NCBI RefSeq assembly: GCF_014650555.1
Contig: NZ_BMVE01000008.1
Coordinates: 124,001 to 188,000, forward strand
Direction of reading: 5' to 3'
From: Streptomyces goshikiensis
GTDB taxonomy: Bacteria > Actinomycetota > Actinomycetes > Streptomycetales > Streptomycetaceae
Length of the DNA: 64,000 nt
Shown: piece after piece, positions 29,907 through 38,699 of the stretch
How the letters are laid out: each line of letters opens with the position of its first letter
How positions within the stretch are numbered: position 1 is the first letter of the stretch
Position numbers and translations under genes: made by a program
The notes under the pieces: generated by a model
The model's database searches: none
The model's input: only the letters and a program-made list of their open reading frames with translations
Told to the model about the DNA's origin: nothing

Positions 29907-30200
29907 TCAGCCCTGGGTGGTGCGGTTCGGCTCGCTGACGGGCCGCGAGCTGGTCACGTCACCGGGCGCGGCCTGGATGGTGCGCGGGGCGACGGGCTGC
30001 TGCGGGGCCTGGTCGGCGACCGGAGCGGCGGCGGCGTCCTCCGCCTCGCCGTCCTTCTTCATCGCCTTGGCCTCGCTCTTGAGGATGCGCGCCGACTTGC
30101 CCAGGGAGCGGGCCATCTCGGGGAGCTTCTTGGCGCCGAACAGCAGCACGATGACAGCGATGATCAGAAGGATCTCAAGGGGCTTCAGATTGCCGATCAT
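29907..30200 (-). CDS. tatA: Twin-arginine translocase subunit TatA
   Basis: The 97-residue protein has a short N-terminal membrane helix (LEILLIIAVIVLLFG), the hinge FGAKKLPEMARSLG, and an amphipathic helix, followed by a disordered tail rich in Ala, Pro and Gln. TatA oligomers form the protein-conducting element. The ATG at 30198-30200 gives the standard N-terminus MIGNLKP; an upstream in-frame extension to 30314 is rejected. Confidence 0.97.
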   Translation of the reverse strand: MIGNLKPLEILLIIAVIVLLFGAKKLPEMARSLGKSARILKSEAKAMKKDGEAEDAAAAPVADQAPQQPVAPRTIQAAPGDVTSSRPVSEPNRTTQG

Positions 30201-30287
30201 GTGTGTCTTCCTTCTCACCGAAACGGCTGGTTGTGGAGGCGGCGGCGGCCGGGGATGGTGATCCTGTGACCGCCTTGCAAAGGATCG

Positions 30288-30303
30288 TAACCCCCAGGGG
30301 TTA
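30288..30303. promoter_or_regulatory. Palindrome upstream of tatA
   Basis: TAACCCC-CA-GGGGTTA is a perfect seven-base inverted repeat about 90 bases before tatA. A TACGAT box on the minus strand overlaps it and could be a -10 element. It may be an operator or promoter feature; nothing further supports it. Confidence 0.35.
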
Positions 30304-30365
30304 ACGTCCGGCAATCCCCTCGGGTACCGCAGGGGTTCGAGCGTACGGCCCCGGCCTTGCGGTTT

Positions 30366-30566
30366 CTACGGTCGTACGGCGTTGCCCGCCCGCGCCAGAT
30401 CGGCCGCGGCGCGCTCCAGGTCACCGGAGGCGTCGGTGATCCGGCGGCTGGCGTCGGCGACCTGTCCGGACAGCCTCCGCACCTCCAGCCAGACCCGCAG
30501 GGCCAGGACGGAGAGGACGGCGACCCCCAGGAACCCGAGGGCAATTGCGAGCATCGGCCAGAGCAT
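30366..30566 (-). CDS. Small membrane protein, hypothetical
   Basis: A 66-residue protein with one N-terminal helix (MLAIALGFLGVAVLSVLALR) and then an amphipathic helix with heptad-like spacing (LSGQVADASRRITDASGDLE). This looks like a membrane-anchored coiled coil of the DUF948 kind. It lies between a zinc-ribbon protein and tatA on the same strand. I do not know its function. Confidence 0.7.
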   Translation of the reverse strand: MLWPMLAIALGFLGVAVLSVLALRVWLEVRRLSGQVADASRRITDASGDLERAAADLARAGNAVRP

Positions 30567-30593
30567 GGGACCGAGCCTAGGCCACCGGCCCCC

Positions 30594-30920
30594 TCAGACG
30601 CTGCGCAGGGTGCTCACGCCGCCACCGGTCAGCAGTTCCACGATCCGCTCACCCGCCGGTTTCCGGACAGCCACCCCGCACTCGGGACAGGTGAAGGAGT
30701 AGAACGTGGTGCGCCTGCTGCCGCCGATCACCAGGCGCAGCGCGCCCGCCGCGAGCTCGAAGCGGCCCCGGCAGTCGGGACAGCCCGCCTTGAAGGTGAC
30801 GGGCCCCGCCGGCTGCCCCGCACCGGCCGCGCCCCGGCCGGCCGCACCCCGGTCCGCGGTCCCGCTGCCGGCCGCCCCCCTGGCGGCCGTCAGCCCCGGC
30901 GTCCCGTCCGTCGGCGACAT
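30594..30920 (-). CDS. Zinc-ribbon hypothetical protein
   Basis: A 108-residue protein with a low-complexity Gly/Ala N-terminus and a C-terminal zinc ribbon formed by CPDC and CPEC about 29 residues apart, then RKPAGERIVELLTGGG. Conserved Streptomyces proteins of this type lie next to the paf genes. Function unknown. The ATG at 30918-30920 is used; an in-frame GTG at 31004 is possible. Confidence 0.75.
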   Translation of the reverse strand: MSPTDGTPGLTAARGAAGSGTADRGAAGRGAAGAGQPAGPVTFKAGCPDCRGRFELAAGALRLVIGGSRRTTFYSFTCPECGVAVRKPAGERIVELLTGGGVSTLRSV

Positions 30921-31013
30921 CACTCGGCGCTCCCCTCGGCCCAGCTCTCCGTAACCAGCCCAGCTCTTCGTGTCCGCCCCGCCGCGCGGCCGGCGGCCGC
31001 CCACGGCAAGGGC

Positions 31014-31982
31014 TCAGACCTGTTCCCCGTACCCGGCGAGCGCCTCGCGCGCCGCCTGCCGGGCAGCGTCCGCCAGCTCCACCGGCGCCACGATCCGCCC
31101 CTCCCGGCCCAGCCGCAGCGCGAGCCGGCGCAGCGAGGCCGGGTCCGGGCTGCGCAGCGTGATCCGCAGGCCGCCCTCCGCGAGCTCCTCCGCGCTGTCG
31201 TGGGGGTAGTACTCGGCGACCCAGCGGCCGCCGGGGCCCACCTCGACCACGACCTCCGGGTCCTCGGCGGCCGGCTGGACCAGCCCCTCGGACAGGTCGC
31301 GCGGCTCGATCGCGGGCGGCTCGGCCCGCTCGTCGAGCAGCCGGATTTCAGCCACCCGGTCCAGGCGGAAGGTGCGCCGCGCCTCGGAGAGGTGGCACCA
31401 CCCCTCCAGGTACGTGTGACCCACGGTGAACAGCCGGATCGGGTCGACGGTGCGCTCGGTGAGCTCGTCGCGCGCGGGCGAGTAGTAGCGCAGCCACAGC
31501 CGCCGCCGCTCCGAGATGGCCCGGTCCACGTCCGCGAAGACCCCGCCCTCGGCCTCGAAGGTCACCGACAGCCGGGAGCTGGCCCCGGCCGCCTCCCCGG
31601 CGGCCGCCTCCAGCTTCGCGGTCGCCCGCAGCAGCGCGTCCCGGTCGCTCTCGCGCAGCCCGGGCAGCGTCGCCACCGCGCGGGCGGCCACCAGCAGCGC
31701 GGTCGCCTCGTCGGCCGCCAGCCGCAGCGGCTCCGCGGTGGACTCCCCCGAGGCGTCGGGGTTGCGCCACCAGATGCGCTCCCCGTCGGTGTCGATGTCG
31801 AGCAGGTCACCGCCGCGGAAGCTGGTCCCGCACATGGGCAGCACGTCGAGGTCCGAGATCAGCTCGTCCTCGGTGATCCCGAAGGCGCGCGCCACGTCGG
31901 CGACGTGCGCCCCGGGCCGCTCGCGCAGATAGGTCACCAAGGACAGCATCCGGCGGGTCTGGTCAATGGCGTTCGCGGCCAT
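31014..31982 (-). CDS. pafC: WYL-domain regulator PafC
   Basis: A 322-residue regulator with an N-terminal winged helix (MLSLVTYLRERPGAHVADVARAFG) and a WYL domain (LWLRYYSPARDELTERTVDP, HTYLEGWCHL), ending in a WCX extension. PafB and PafC act as a pair that activates the DNA-damage response of mycobacteria independently of LexA. The WYL domain is thought to bind a nucleic acid signal. It follows pafB by 55 bases on the same strand. Confidence 0.92.
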   Translation of the reverse strand: MAANAIDQTRRMLSLVTYLRERPGAHVADVARAFGITEDELISDLDVLPMCGTSFRGGDLLDIDTDGERIWWRNPDASGESTAEPLRLAADEATALLVAARAVATLPGLRESDRDALLRATAKLEAAAGEAAGASSRLSVTFEAEGGVFADVDRAISERRRLWLRYYSPARDELTERTVDPIRLFTVGHTYLEGWCHLSEARRTFRLDRVAEIRLLDERAEPPAIEPRDLSEGLVQPAAEDPEVVVEVGPGGRWVAEYYPHDSAEELAEGGLRITLRSPDPASLRRLALRLGREGRIVAPVELADAARQAAREALAGYGEQV

Positions 31983-32037
31983 GCTGGTACGTCTCCCCCT
32001 CAGGGCGTAACTAACGGATCTTGCGCGGTCGGTCGGG

Positions 32038-32994
32038 TCAGCCCTTGGCGACGGCGCGCAGCCGGTCGACCACGTCCGCCCGCAGACCGGCCGGCTCCAG
32101 GACCACCACGTCCGGCCCGAACTCCACCAGCCAGGCGTCCAGCCCGTGCCCGTACGGGATCTCCAGCTCGTCCCAGCCGTCCCCGCACTCGCGCACGGCG
32201 GTGGCCTTGGCCCGCAGCGGGTACCCCGCCCCGGCGCGCAGCCGGATCAGCGCGGAGCGGTCCGCGCCCTCCCCGGCCCAGCTCGCCACGGTCTCCCGTA
32301 CGGTCACCACGTCCGGGACCTCGGCGGTGTACTTCGCCGCCCGCGAGCGGACCTTGCCGGTGATCCGGGAGAGCCGGAACACCCGCTCCGCCCCGCGGTC
32401 GCGGTCGAACCCGGCCAGGTACCAGTGGCCGCGCCAGCACTCCAGCGCCCACGGCTCGACCTGCCGCGCCTCCGGCCGCGCGGCCGTGGACTTGCGGTAG
32501 TCGAACACCACTGGCCGGCGGTCCCGGCAGGCCAGCATCAGCGGCTCGAACGCCGCCTCGTGGACCGGGATGCGCGGCTCGATGGCACTGTGCTGGCCCT
32601 CGTACGGGTCCCCCGCCTCCGGCATCCCGCCCGCGCGCAGCTTCTGCAGGGCGCCGCTGGCCGCGCCCGCCAGCCGGGCCTGCTGCCAGACCTTGGCCGC
32701 CAGCCCCAGGGCCGCGGCCTCCTCGGCGTCCAGCGAGACGGGCGGCAGCCGGTTGCTGTCCCGGCGCGCCAGGTAGCCGGTCTCGCCGTCCAGGTTCTCC
32801 ACCGTCTCGATGACCAGGCCCAGTTCGCGCAGGTCGTCCTTGTCCCGCTCGAACATGCGGTTGAAGGACTCGTCGTTGCCGGCTTCCAGGTAGGCCTCGA
32901 TGGAGCCGCGCAGCTCCCGCTTGCTGAGCGGCCGGCGGGTCCCCAGCAGACACAGCGCCAGATTCATCAGCCGCTCGGCCTTGGCAATCGCCAT
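32038..32994 (-). CDS. pafB: WYL-domain regulator PafB
   Basis: The 318-residue paralogue of PafC: a winged helix with KRELRGSIEAYL and DESFNRMFERDKDDLRELGL, then a WYL domain (VVFDYRKSTAARPEARQVEP and ALECWRGHWYLAGFDRDR). It partners PafC in transcriptional control of DNA repair genes. ATG at 32992-32994. A terminator-like hairpin separates it from the upstream FKBP gene, so pafBC are likely their own transcript. Confidence 0.92.
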   Translation of the reverse strand: MAIAKAERLMNLALCLLGTRRPLSKRELRGSIEAYLEAGNDESFNRMFERDKDDLRELGLVIETVENLDGETGYLARRDSNRLPPVSLDAEEAAALGLAAKVWQQARLAGAASGALQKLRAGGMPEAGDPYEGQHSAIEPRIPVHEAAFEPLMLACRDRRPVVFDYRKSTAARPEARQVEPWALECWRGHWYLAGFDRDRGAERVFRLSRITGKVRSRAAKYTAEVPDVVTVRETVASWAGEGADRSALIRLRAGAGYPLRAKATAVRECGDGWDELEIPYGHGLDAWLVEFGPDVVVLEPAGLRADVVDRLRAVAKG

Positions 32995-33075
32995 CGACGC
33001 CCTTCCGCCCTTCTCGACGTACACCCGAATGGACACACTCGTGACCGTTGACCGTACCGCCCCGGCGGTCGGGGA

Positions 33076-33110
33076 CAAAAGCGAGGGCCCCCGCCTCACG
33101 GCAGGGGCCC
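33076..33110 (-). terminator. Terminator after the FKBP gene
   Basis: On the minus strand a GGGCCCC...GGGGGCCC stem is followed by CGCTTTTGT. It ends the transcript of the two FKBP genes upstream of pafB. Confidence 0.75.
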
Positions 33111-33132
33111 CACGGCTGTCACAGCGCGACGG

Positions 33133-33510
33133 TCAGGCCGCCATCAGGTCGCAGACGAAGATCAGCGTCTCGCCCGGGGCGATCGCGTTGCCCGCGCCGC
33201 GGTCGCCGTAGGCGAGGTGCGCGGGGATCGTCAGCTTGCGGCGGCCGCCGACCTTCATGCCCTGGACACCCTTGTCCCAGCCGGCGATGACCTGGCCGAC
33301 ACCGAGCTGGAACTGCAGCGCGGAGCCGCGGTTCCAGGAGGCGTCGAACTCCTCGCCGGTGGAGAAGGCCACGCCCACGTAGTGGACGGAGACCTTGGAA
33401 CCGGCCTTGGCCTCGGCGCCGTCGCCCAGCCAGATGTCCTCGATCACGAGGTCGGCGGGAACCGGGCCCTCGGGGAAGTCGATCTCGGGCTTTTCGAGCT
33501 TGTCGCTCAC
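33133..33510 (-). CDS. FKBP-type peptidyl-prolyl isomerase, cytosolic
   Basis: A 125-residue single-domain FKBP that catalyses cis-trans isomerisation of prolyl bonds. VSVHYVGVAFSTGEEFDASW, GQVIAGWDKGVQGMKVGGRR, and LAYGDRGAGNAIAPGETLIF are the family core. The GTG at 33508-33510 has the site GAGGAG seven bases upstream. That site lies inside the alternative ATG at 33525, which is therefore rejected. Confidence 0.93.
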   Translation of the reverse strand: MSDKLEKPEIDFPEGPVPADLVIEDIWLGDGAEAKAGSKVSVHYVGVAFSTGEEFDASWNRGSALQFQLGVGQVIAGWDKGVQGMKVGGRRKLTIPAHLAYGDRGAGNAIAPGETLIFVCDLMAA

Positions 33511-33558
33511 GGAACTGCTCCTCATACGTACGAACCGGTCAAGTGGAACGGAACAGTC

Positions 33559-34563
33559 TTACACTGCTCCGACGATGTCGACGACGAACACCAGGGTGGA
33601 GTTGGCCGGCAGGTCCTCACCCTTGGCCTGGTCCTTGTACGCCTGCCCCGGCGGGATCACCAGCAGCACGCGGCTGCCGACCTTCTTGCCCACCAGGCCC
33701 TTGTCCCAACCCTCGATGACCTGACCCTCACCGATCTTCGTCGAGAACGGGGCGCCGGTCTTCCAGGACGTGTCGAACAGCTTCGCCGCGTCCTTGCCCT
33801 GGTTCGGCGCCCACGCCGCGCCGCTGTACTGCATGTACACGGTCTGGCCGTTCTTGACCTCCGGGCCCTTGCCCTCGATCAGGACCTTGTCGACCAGCTC
33901 CTTCGGAGGGTCGTTCTTCGGGACCGTGATCGTGGCGGCCTCGTCCTTGTCCGCCTTCACCTGCGGCAGCTCCGACGGGATCGGCGCCTGCGTGCCCTCG
34001 GCCTTCTTCGGCATGACCGAGTCCAGGTCCAGGACGAAGATCAGGTTGTCGGTCGGGCCGACACCCAGCTGCGGCTGGCCCTGCGCACCGAACGCGGCCG
34101 CCGGCGGCGCGACGACCAGCACCCGGCTGCCGATCTTCTTGCCCAGCACCGCCTCGCTGAACATCGGGACGATCGTCGGCGAACCGGCCGGGACGACGAG
34201 CGGCGAGCCGTCCTTGTCGTAGGACCCGGCCAGCTCCTTGCCGTCCTTCCAGATCTTGCCCGTGTACTTCGTGACGACGAGATCGTCCTTCTTGACCTCG
34301 GGGCCCGTGCCCTCCTTGAGCGTGTTCACCACGAACTTGCCGCTCGGCTCGCCCTTCGGCGCGGTGATCTCCGCCTTCTGGCCCACCTCGCCCTTCACCG
34401 TCGGCATCGGGTCGGCGGACGCGACCGCCTTCGGCACGTCGGGCTGGGAGGGGCTGGCCGACGGGGACGCGTCCTTCTTCTTCCCGGAGTCGTCGCCCCC
34501 TCCGCAGGCCGCGGTGAGCATCAGAGCCGGCACGATGAGCGCGGCAGCAAGTCGGCGTCGCAC
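33559..34563 (-). CDS. Tandem-FKBP lipoprotein, secreted peptidyl-prolyl isomerase
   Basis: A 334-residue lipoprotein: a signal peptide with lipobox LTAAC, a Ser/Pro-rich spacer, and two FKBP domains. The N-terminal one (about 85-185) is diverged with an inserted Ala/Gln loop. The C-terminal one (about 230-334) has VIEGWDKGLVGKKVGSR, FVVDIVG. It likely folds proteins on the outer face of the membrane. It precedes the cytosolic FKBP by 48 bases and follows pafA. Confidence 0.92.
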   Translation of the reverse strand: MRRRLAAALIVPALMLTAACGGGDDSGKKKDASPSASPSQPDVPKAVASADPMPTVKGEVGQKAEITAPKGEPSGKFVVNTLKEGTGPEVKKDDLVVTKYTGKIWKDGKELAGSYDKDGSPLVVPAGSPTIVPMFSEAVLGKKIGSRVLVVAPPAAAFGAQGQPQLGVGPTDNLIFVLDLDSVMPKKAEGTQAPIPSELPQVKADKDEAATITVPKNDPPKELVDKVLIEGKGPEVKNGQTVYMQYSGAAWAPNQGKDAAKLFDTSWKTGAPFSTKIGEGQVIEGWDKGLVGKKVGSRVLLVIPPGQAYKDQAKGEDLPANSTLVFVVDIVGAV

Positions 34564-34647
34564 AGTGGTCCTCAGGGTCGCTGGAATGGTCCGTCCTAGC
34601 GGCCCACTCTACGGCCAACCCCCTCACCGACAAGGCCGTGGCGTGCG

Positions 34648-34682
34648 AAAAGCCCCGTACACCACCGTGCACGGGGCCCTTC
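34648..34682 (-). terminator. Terminator after pafA
   Basis: On the minus strand GCCCCGT and ACGGGGC arms are followed by TTTTCG, just downstream of the pafA stop. Confidence 0.8.
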
Positions 34683-34704
34683 CACACCACGGCCCGACGC
34701 GGCA

Positions 34705-36066
34705 TCACATGCCGGCGATGAGCTTCTCCACCCGGTCGTCCACCGACCGGAACGGGTCCTTGCACAGCACCGTGCGCTGCGCCTGGTCATTCAGCTTCAG
34801 GTGCACCCAGTCCACCGTGAAGTCCCGGCGCTGCTCCTGCGCCCGGCGGATGAAGTCACCGCGCAACCGCGCCCGGGTCGTCTGCGGGGGCACCGATTTG
34901 CCCTCGAAGATCTTCAGGTCGTTGCAGATCCGCGCCGCCTGCCCCTTGCGCTCCAGCAGGTAGTACAGACCGCGCCGGCGGTGGATGTCGTGATAGGCGA
35001 GGTCTATCTGGGCGACCCGCGGATTCGACATCGTCATGTCGTGCTTGGCCCGGTACCGCTCGATCAGCTGGTACTTCATGACCCAGTCGATCTCCGTGCC
35101 GATCCGGTCCAGGTCCTCCGACTCGATCGAGTCGAGGGTACGGCCCCACAGCTCCAGCACCTGGTCCACGACACCCGTACGGATGCCCCGGCGCTCGGCG
35201 AAGTCCACCGCCTTGTCGTAGTACTCCCGCTGGATCTCCAGCGCCGAGGCCTCCCGGCCACTGGCGAGACGCACCTTGCGCTGGCCCGTGATGTCGTGAC
35301 TGACCTCACGGATCGCCCGGATCGGGTTCTCCAGGGTCAGGTCCCGCATCACCGTGCCCGCCTCGATCATGCGCAGCACCAGGTCGGTGGCACCGACCTT
35401 CAGCAGCATGGTCGTCTCGGACATGTTCGAGTCGCCGACGATCACGTGCAGACGCCGGTAGCGCTCCGCGTCCGCATGCGGCTCGTCCCGCGTGTTGATG
35501 ATCGGCCGGGACCGGGTCGTCGCCGAGCTGACGCCCTCCCAGATGTGCTCCGCCCGCTGGCTGACGCAGTAGACCGCGCCCCGCGGAGTCTGCAGCACCT
35601 TGCCCGCGCCGCAGATCAGCTGCCGCGTGACAAGGAACGGAATGAGGATGTCCGCCAGGCGGGAGAATTCTCCGTGCCGCGCCACGAGGTAGTTCTCGTG
35701 GCAGCCGTACGAATTGCCCGCCGAGTCGGTGTTGTTCTTGAAGAGGTAGACGTCGCCCGCGATTCCCTCCTCGTGCAGGCGGCGTTCGGCGTCGACGAGC
35801 AGGCCTTCGAGAATGCGCTCGCCGGCCTTGTCGTGAGTGACCAGTTCGGTCAGGTTGTCGCATTCCGGTGTCGCGTATTCCGGATGCGAACCCACGTCGA
35901 GGTAGAGGCGGGCGCCGTTCCGCAGGAAGACATTGCTGCTGCGGCCCCATGACACAACACGGCGGAAGAGGTAGCGCGCCACTTCGTCAGGAGACAGTCG
36001 GCGCTGTCCCCTGAACGTGCACGTGACGCCGTACTCGTTCTCCAGCCCGAAAATGCGGCGGTCCAT
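34705..36066 (-). CDS. pafA: Pup--protein ligase PafA
   Basis: PafA joins the C-terminal glutamate of Pup to substrate lysines through an isopeptide bond, using ATP. The 453-residue protein shows the GS-like metal site in MDRRIFGLENEYGV and the catalytic Asp57 in RLYLDVGSHPEYATPEC. NNTDSAGNSYGCHENYLV and IINTRDEPHADAERYRRLH follow in the expected order. Its paralogue Dop is encoded at 41332-42843. It is separated from prcA by the MFS/LacI pair and is followed by its own terminator. Confidence 0.97.
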   Translation of the reverse strand: MDRRIFGLENEYGVTCTFRGQRRLSPDEVARYLFRRVVSWGRSSNVFLRNGARLYLDVGSHPEYATPECDNLTELVTHDKAGERILEGLLVDAERRLHEEGIAGDVYLFKNNTDSAGNSYGCHENYLVARHGEFSRLADILIPFLVTRQLICGAGKVLQTPRGAVYCVSQRAEHIWEGVSSATTRSRPIINTRDEPHADAERYRRLHVIVGDSNMSETTMLLKVGATDLVLRMIEAGTVMRDLTLENPIRAIREVSHDITGQRKVRLASGREASALEIQREYYDKAVDFAERRGIRTGVVDQVLELWGRTLDSIESEDLDRIGTEIDWVMKYQLIERYRAKHDMTMSNPRVAQIDLAYHDIHRRRGLYYLLERKGQAARICNDLKIFEGKSVPPQTTRARLRGDFIRRAQEQRRDFTVDWVHLKLNDQAQRTVLCKDPFRSVDDRVEKLIAGM

Positions 36067-36243
36067 GACTGAACATTACGCCTTCTGCCCTCTTCTGAAA
36101 CCGGGTTCGCGGGCGCGGTTCGATCAGATTCCCCACGAGCAGGCGAGAACCCGCCGGAACAGCACCGGAAAGCCGCCGCGACACGCACGGTTCGACACCT
36201 GTGCATACCCGGCCGGCCCCCCGCCGAAAACCCCTCCCCCGCC

Positions 36244-37491
36244 TCAGCCCTGACCCGCGGGGACATCCGCCGGCGCGGGCGCCGCACCGGAACCCGCCAC
36301 CGCCCGCCCCGCGGCCGCCACCGCCAGCACCCGCTGAGTGGCCATCAGGACCAGCAGCGCCGCCGCCCCGCCGACACTCGCCACCCCGAAGCCCGCCGCC
36401 GTACCGCCCAGTTCCACCGCGGGCCCCGCAGCCGCCGTACCGATCGCCGCACCCACCCCGAAGAACGTCACCAGCCAGGAGAACGCCTCCGTCACCGTGC
36501 CCGCCGGAGCGTGCCGGTCCACCACGATGAACGCGCACGCGATCGCCGGAGCCAGGAACACCCCCGCCAGCGCCGCCAGCGCCGTCATCGCCACCGGCCC
36601 CGGCACCAGCATCAGCGGCAGATAACACACCGCCAGCAACGCCACCAGCAGCCGCAGCCGCCGCTCCGGCGCCCCCGCCCACTGCCGGGCGCCGTACGCC
36701 ACACCGCCGACCAGCGCGCCCAGACCCAGCGCCGCCATCAGCCACCCGTACACCGCCTGACCCCCGTGGTCATCGGCGTACGCCACCCCCGCCACCGTGA
36801 TCGAACCCAGCGCCGTCCCCACGAAGAAGAACGCCCCCAGCAGCGCCAGCAGACCCCGCGAACGCAGCGCCCCCAGCCAGTGCGCCTCGCGCGGCGCCGA
36901 CCGCCACGCCCGCGAAGGCTCCGAAACCACCACCGACAGCGCGCCCAGCACCCCGATCGCGTTCAGCGCCAGCAGCGCCCCGGCCGGCGACCACACCGCG
37001 ACGAACAGCGTCACCAGCAGCGGGCCCACCGTGAACATGACCTCCTGCGCCACCGCGTCCATCGCGTACGCCTGGTGCACCCGCTCCTCACGGCCGCCCA
37101 GCACGCTCGGCCACAGCGCCCGCAGCCCGCCCTCCAGCGGCGGCGTGAACAGCCCCGCGATCACCACGGCCGCGTACGCCACCGCGACCGACCCGGTGCC
37201 CGACAGCGCCAGCCACACCATGCCCAGCGCCGAGACCAGCGCCGCCGGCAGCTGCACCCGCGGCTGCCCGTACAGGTCCACGGCCCGCCCCAGCAGCGGC
37301 TGACCCACCGCGTTGGCCACCCCGTACGCGGCGGCCAGCGCCCCCGCGAGGCTGTAGCTGCCGCCCTCGGCCCGAGTGAACAGCACGATCGCGATCGGCG
37401 CGGTGCCGTTCGGCAGCCGGCCGATCAGCGTGCCCACCAGCAGCCTCGCGGCGTGCCGGGTCCTGAGCAGTTCCGCGTATCCCGCGGCCAT
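36244..37491 (-). CDS. MFS transporter
   Basis: A 415-residue protein with twelve predicted membrane helices of the major facilitator superfamily. Its N-half has AARLLVGTLIGRLPNGTAPIA and GRAVDLYGQPR between helices 2 and 3. It resembles drug or sugar efflux carriers, but the substrate is not clear. The ATG at 37489-37491 faces a divergent LacI regulator, so a sugar or nucleoside-related compound is plausible. The reading frame stays open far upstream through the LacI gene, but that is a shadow. Confidence 0.88.
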   Translation of the reverse strand: MAAGYAELLRTRHAARLLVGTLIGRLPNGTAPIAIVLFTRAEGGSYSLAGALAAAYGVANAVGQPLLGRAVDLYGQPRVQLPAALVSALGMVWLALSGTGSVAVAYAAVVIAGLFTPPLEGGLRALWPSVLGGREERVHQAYAMDAVAQEVMFTVGPLLVTLFVAVWSPAGALLALNAIGVLGALSVVVSEPSRAWRSAPREAHWLGALRSRGLLALLGAFFFVGTALGSITVAGVAYADDHGGQAVYGWLMAALGLGALVGGVAYGARQWAGAPERRLRLLVALLAVCYLPLMLVPGPVAMTALAALAGVFLAPAIACAFIVVDRHAPAGTVTEAFSWLVTFFGVGAAIGTAAAGPAVELGGTAAGFGVASVGGAAALLVLMATQRVLAVAAAGRAVAGSGAAPAPADVPAGQG

Positions 37492-37522
37492 GTCCGCCCC
37501 CTTCTGCCCGGATCCCACCGGG

Positions 37523-37554
37523 GTAATACGTATAACTTGACTCGTCATACGTAC
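37523..37554. promoter_or_regulatory. Candidate LacI operators between MFS and lacI genes
   Basis: GTAATACGTATAAC (37523-37536) contains the palindrome ATACGTAT. A second ATACGTA box starts 21 bases later (37547-37554, ATACGTAC), two helical turns away. They lie in the 135-base divergent region and fit the LacI-family habit of binding short central-CG palindromes. Confidence 0.6.
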
Positions 37555-37626
37555 CATGTCCGCAACACGGGGGTCCACCCCGCACACCCCGCCCCACCCC
37601 GCGACCTCGCACTTCAGGAGCCCCCT

Positions 37627-38622
37627 GTGACGAGACCCACCAGCCGCGACGTCGCCACCGCCGCCGGAGTCTCCCAGGCCACCGTCTCCCTCGTCCTCGG
37701 CGACAAATGGCGCGGCCGCGTCTCCGAACGCACCGCCGCCCTCGTCCGCGAAGCCGCCACCCGCCTCGGCTACCGCCCCAACCTCGCCGCCCGCAACCTC
37801 CGCCTCGGCAGCACCCGCACCGCCCTCCTCGTCGTCCCCGCCCTCACCAACGAATTCTTCGCCCGCGTCTACACCGGCGCCGCCCGCATCGCCGCCGAAC
37901 ACGGCTTCGGCGTCGTCCTCTACCCCTCCCCCGACGGCACCGGCCCCGCCCGCGACCCCTTCGCCTCCGCCCGCGCCGCCCTCGACGGAGTCATCGCCTC
38001 CTCCATGGCCGCAGGCGCCCTCGACGCCATCGGCGGCGCCGGCCTCCCCCTCGTCATGCTCGACAGCGACCCCACCGCCGGCCGCGCCGCCGCCCACGTC
38101 AACCTCGCCATGGCCGACGGCATGCGCCAGACCGCCGAACACCTCCTCGGCCTCGGCCACCGACGCGTCCTCCACCTCGCCTCCGCCGTCGACACCTGGA
38201 CCTTCGACATCCGCGCCGAAGCCCTGGCAGCCCTCCTCGGCCCCCACGCCGAACTGCGCACCACCCGGTCCACCCTCACCGTGGACGGCGCCCGTACGGC
38301 CACCGAGAGGGCCCTGACGGTCCCCCACGACCGCCCCACCGCCATCGTCTGCGACGACGACATCCTCGCCGCCGGCGCCTGCAAGGCCGCCCGCCGCCTC
38401 GGCCTGCGCATCCCCGAAGACCTCTCCGTCACCGGCTTCGACGACCTCGCCCTCGCCACCGCCGTCGACCCCGAACTCACCACCGTCCACCTCCCCGCCG
38501 AACGCGTCGGAGAACAGGGCATGACCGCCCTCCTCTCCGTCCTCGACGGCACCCCCTGGACCGCCCCCGACATCCCCGTCCACCTCGTCGTCCGCGACTC
38601 CACCGGCCCCGCACCCGCCTGA
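37627..38622 (+). CDS. LacI-family transcriptional regulator
   Basis: A 331-residue repressor. The N-terminal helix-turn-helix RDVATAAGVSQATVSLVLGD and hinge GYRPNLAARNLRLGSTRT bind DNA. A sugar-binding-protein-like domain follows (TEFF-type stretch ALTNEFFARVYTGAARIA, LGHRRVLHLAS, GFDDLALATAVDPELTTVH). It probably controls the divergent MFS gene in response to a small ligand. GTG start with CAGGAG; the larger open frame upstream is not coding. Confidence 0.92.
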   Translation: MTRPTSRDVATAAGVSQATVSLVLGDKWRGRVSERTAALVREAATRLGYRPNLAARNLRLGSTRTALLVVPALTNEFFARVYTGAARIAAEHGFGVVLYPSPDGTGPARDPFASARAALDGVIASSMAAGALDAIGGAGLPLVMLDSDPTAGRAAAHVNLAMADGMRQTAEHLLGLGHRRVLHLASAVDTWTFDIRAEALAALLGPHAELRTTRSTLTVDGARTATERALTVPHDRPTAIVCDDDILAAGACKAARRLGLRIPEDLSVTGFDDLALATAVDPELTTVHLPAERVGEQGMTALLSVLDGTPWTAPDIPVHLVVRDSTGPAPA

Positions 38623-38643
38623 GACCCGGCCCCCCAAAACGCG

Positions 38644-38683
38644 AAAAGGCCCCGACCCGCCCCCACAGGGACAGGCCGGGGCA
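38644..38683. terminator. Terminator after prcA
   Basis: Minus-strand GCCCCGGCC and GGTCGGGGC arms are followed by CCTTTTCG. It lies between convergent prcA and lacI ends and serves the proteasome operon. Confidence 0.8.
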
Positions 38684-38699
38684 CTCCCCGTACGACGAC

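Noticed and set aside
36244..38637. Long open frame suggesting a 797-residue fusion with the MFS protein
   Set aside because: The N-terminal half is Gly/Ala/Val-rich low-complexity antisense of the LacI gene; the MFS start at 37491 is clear.
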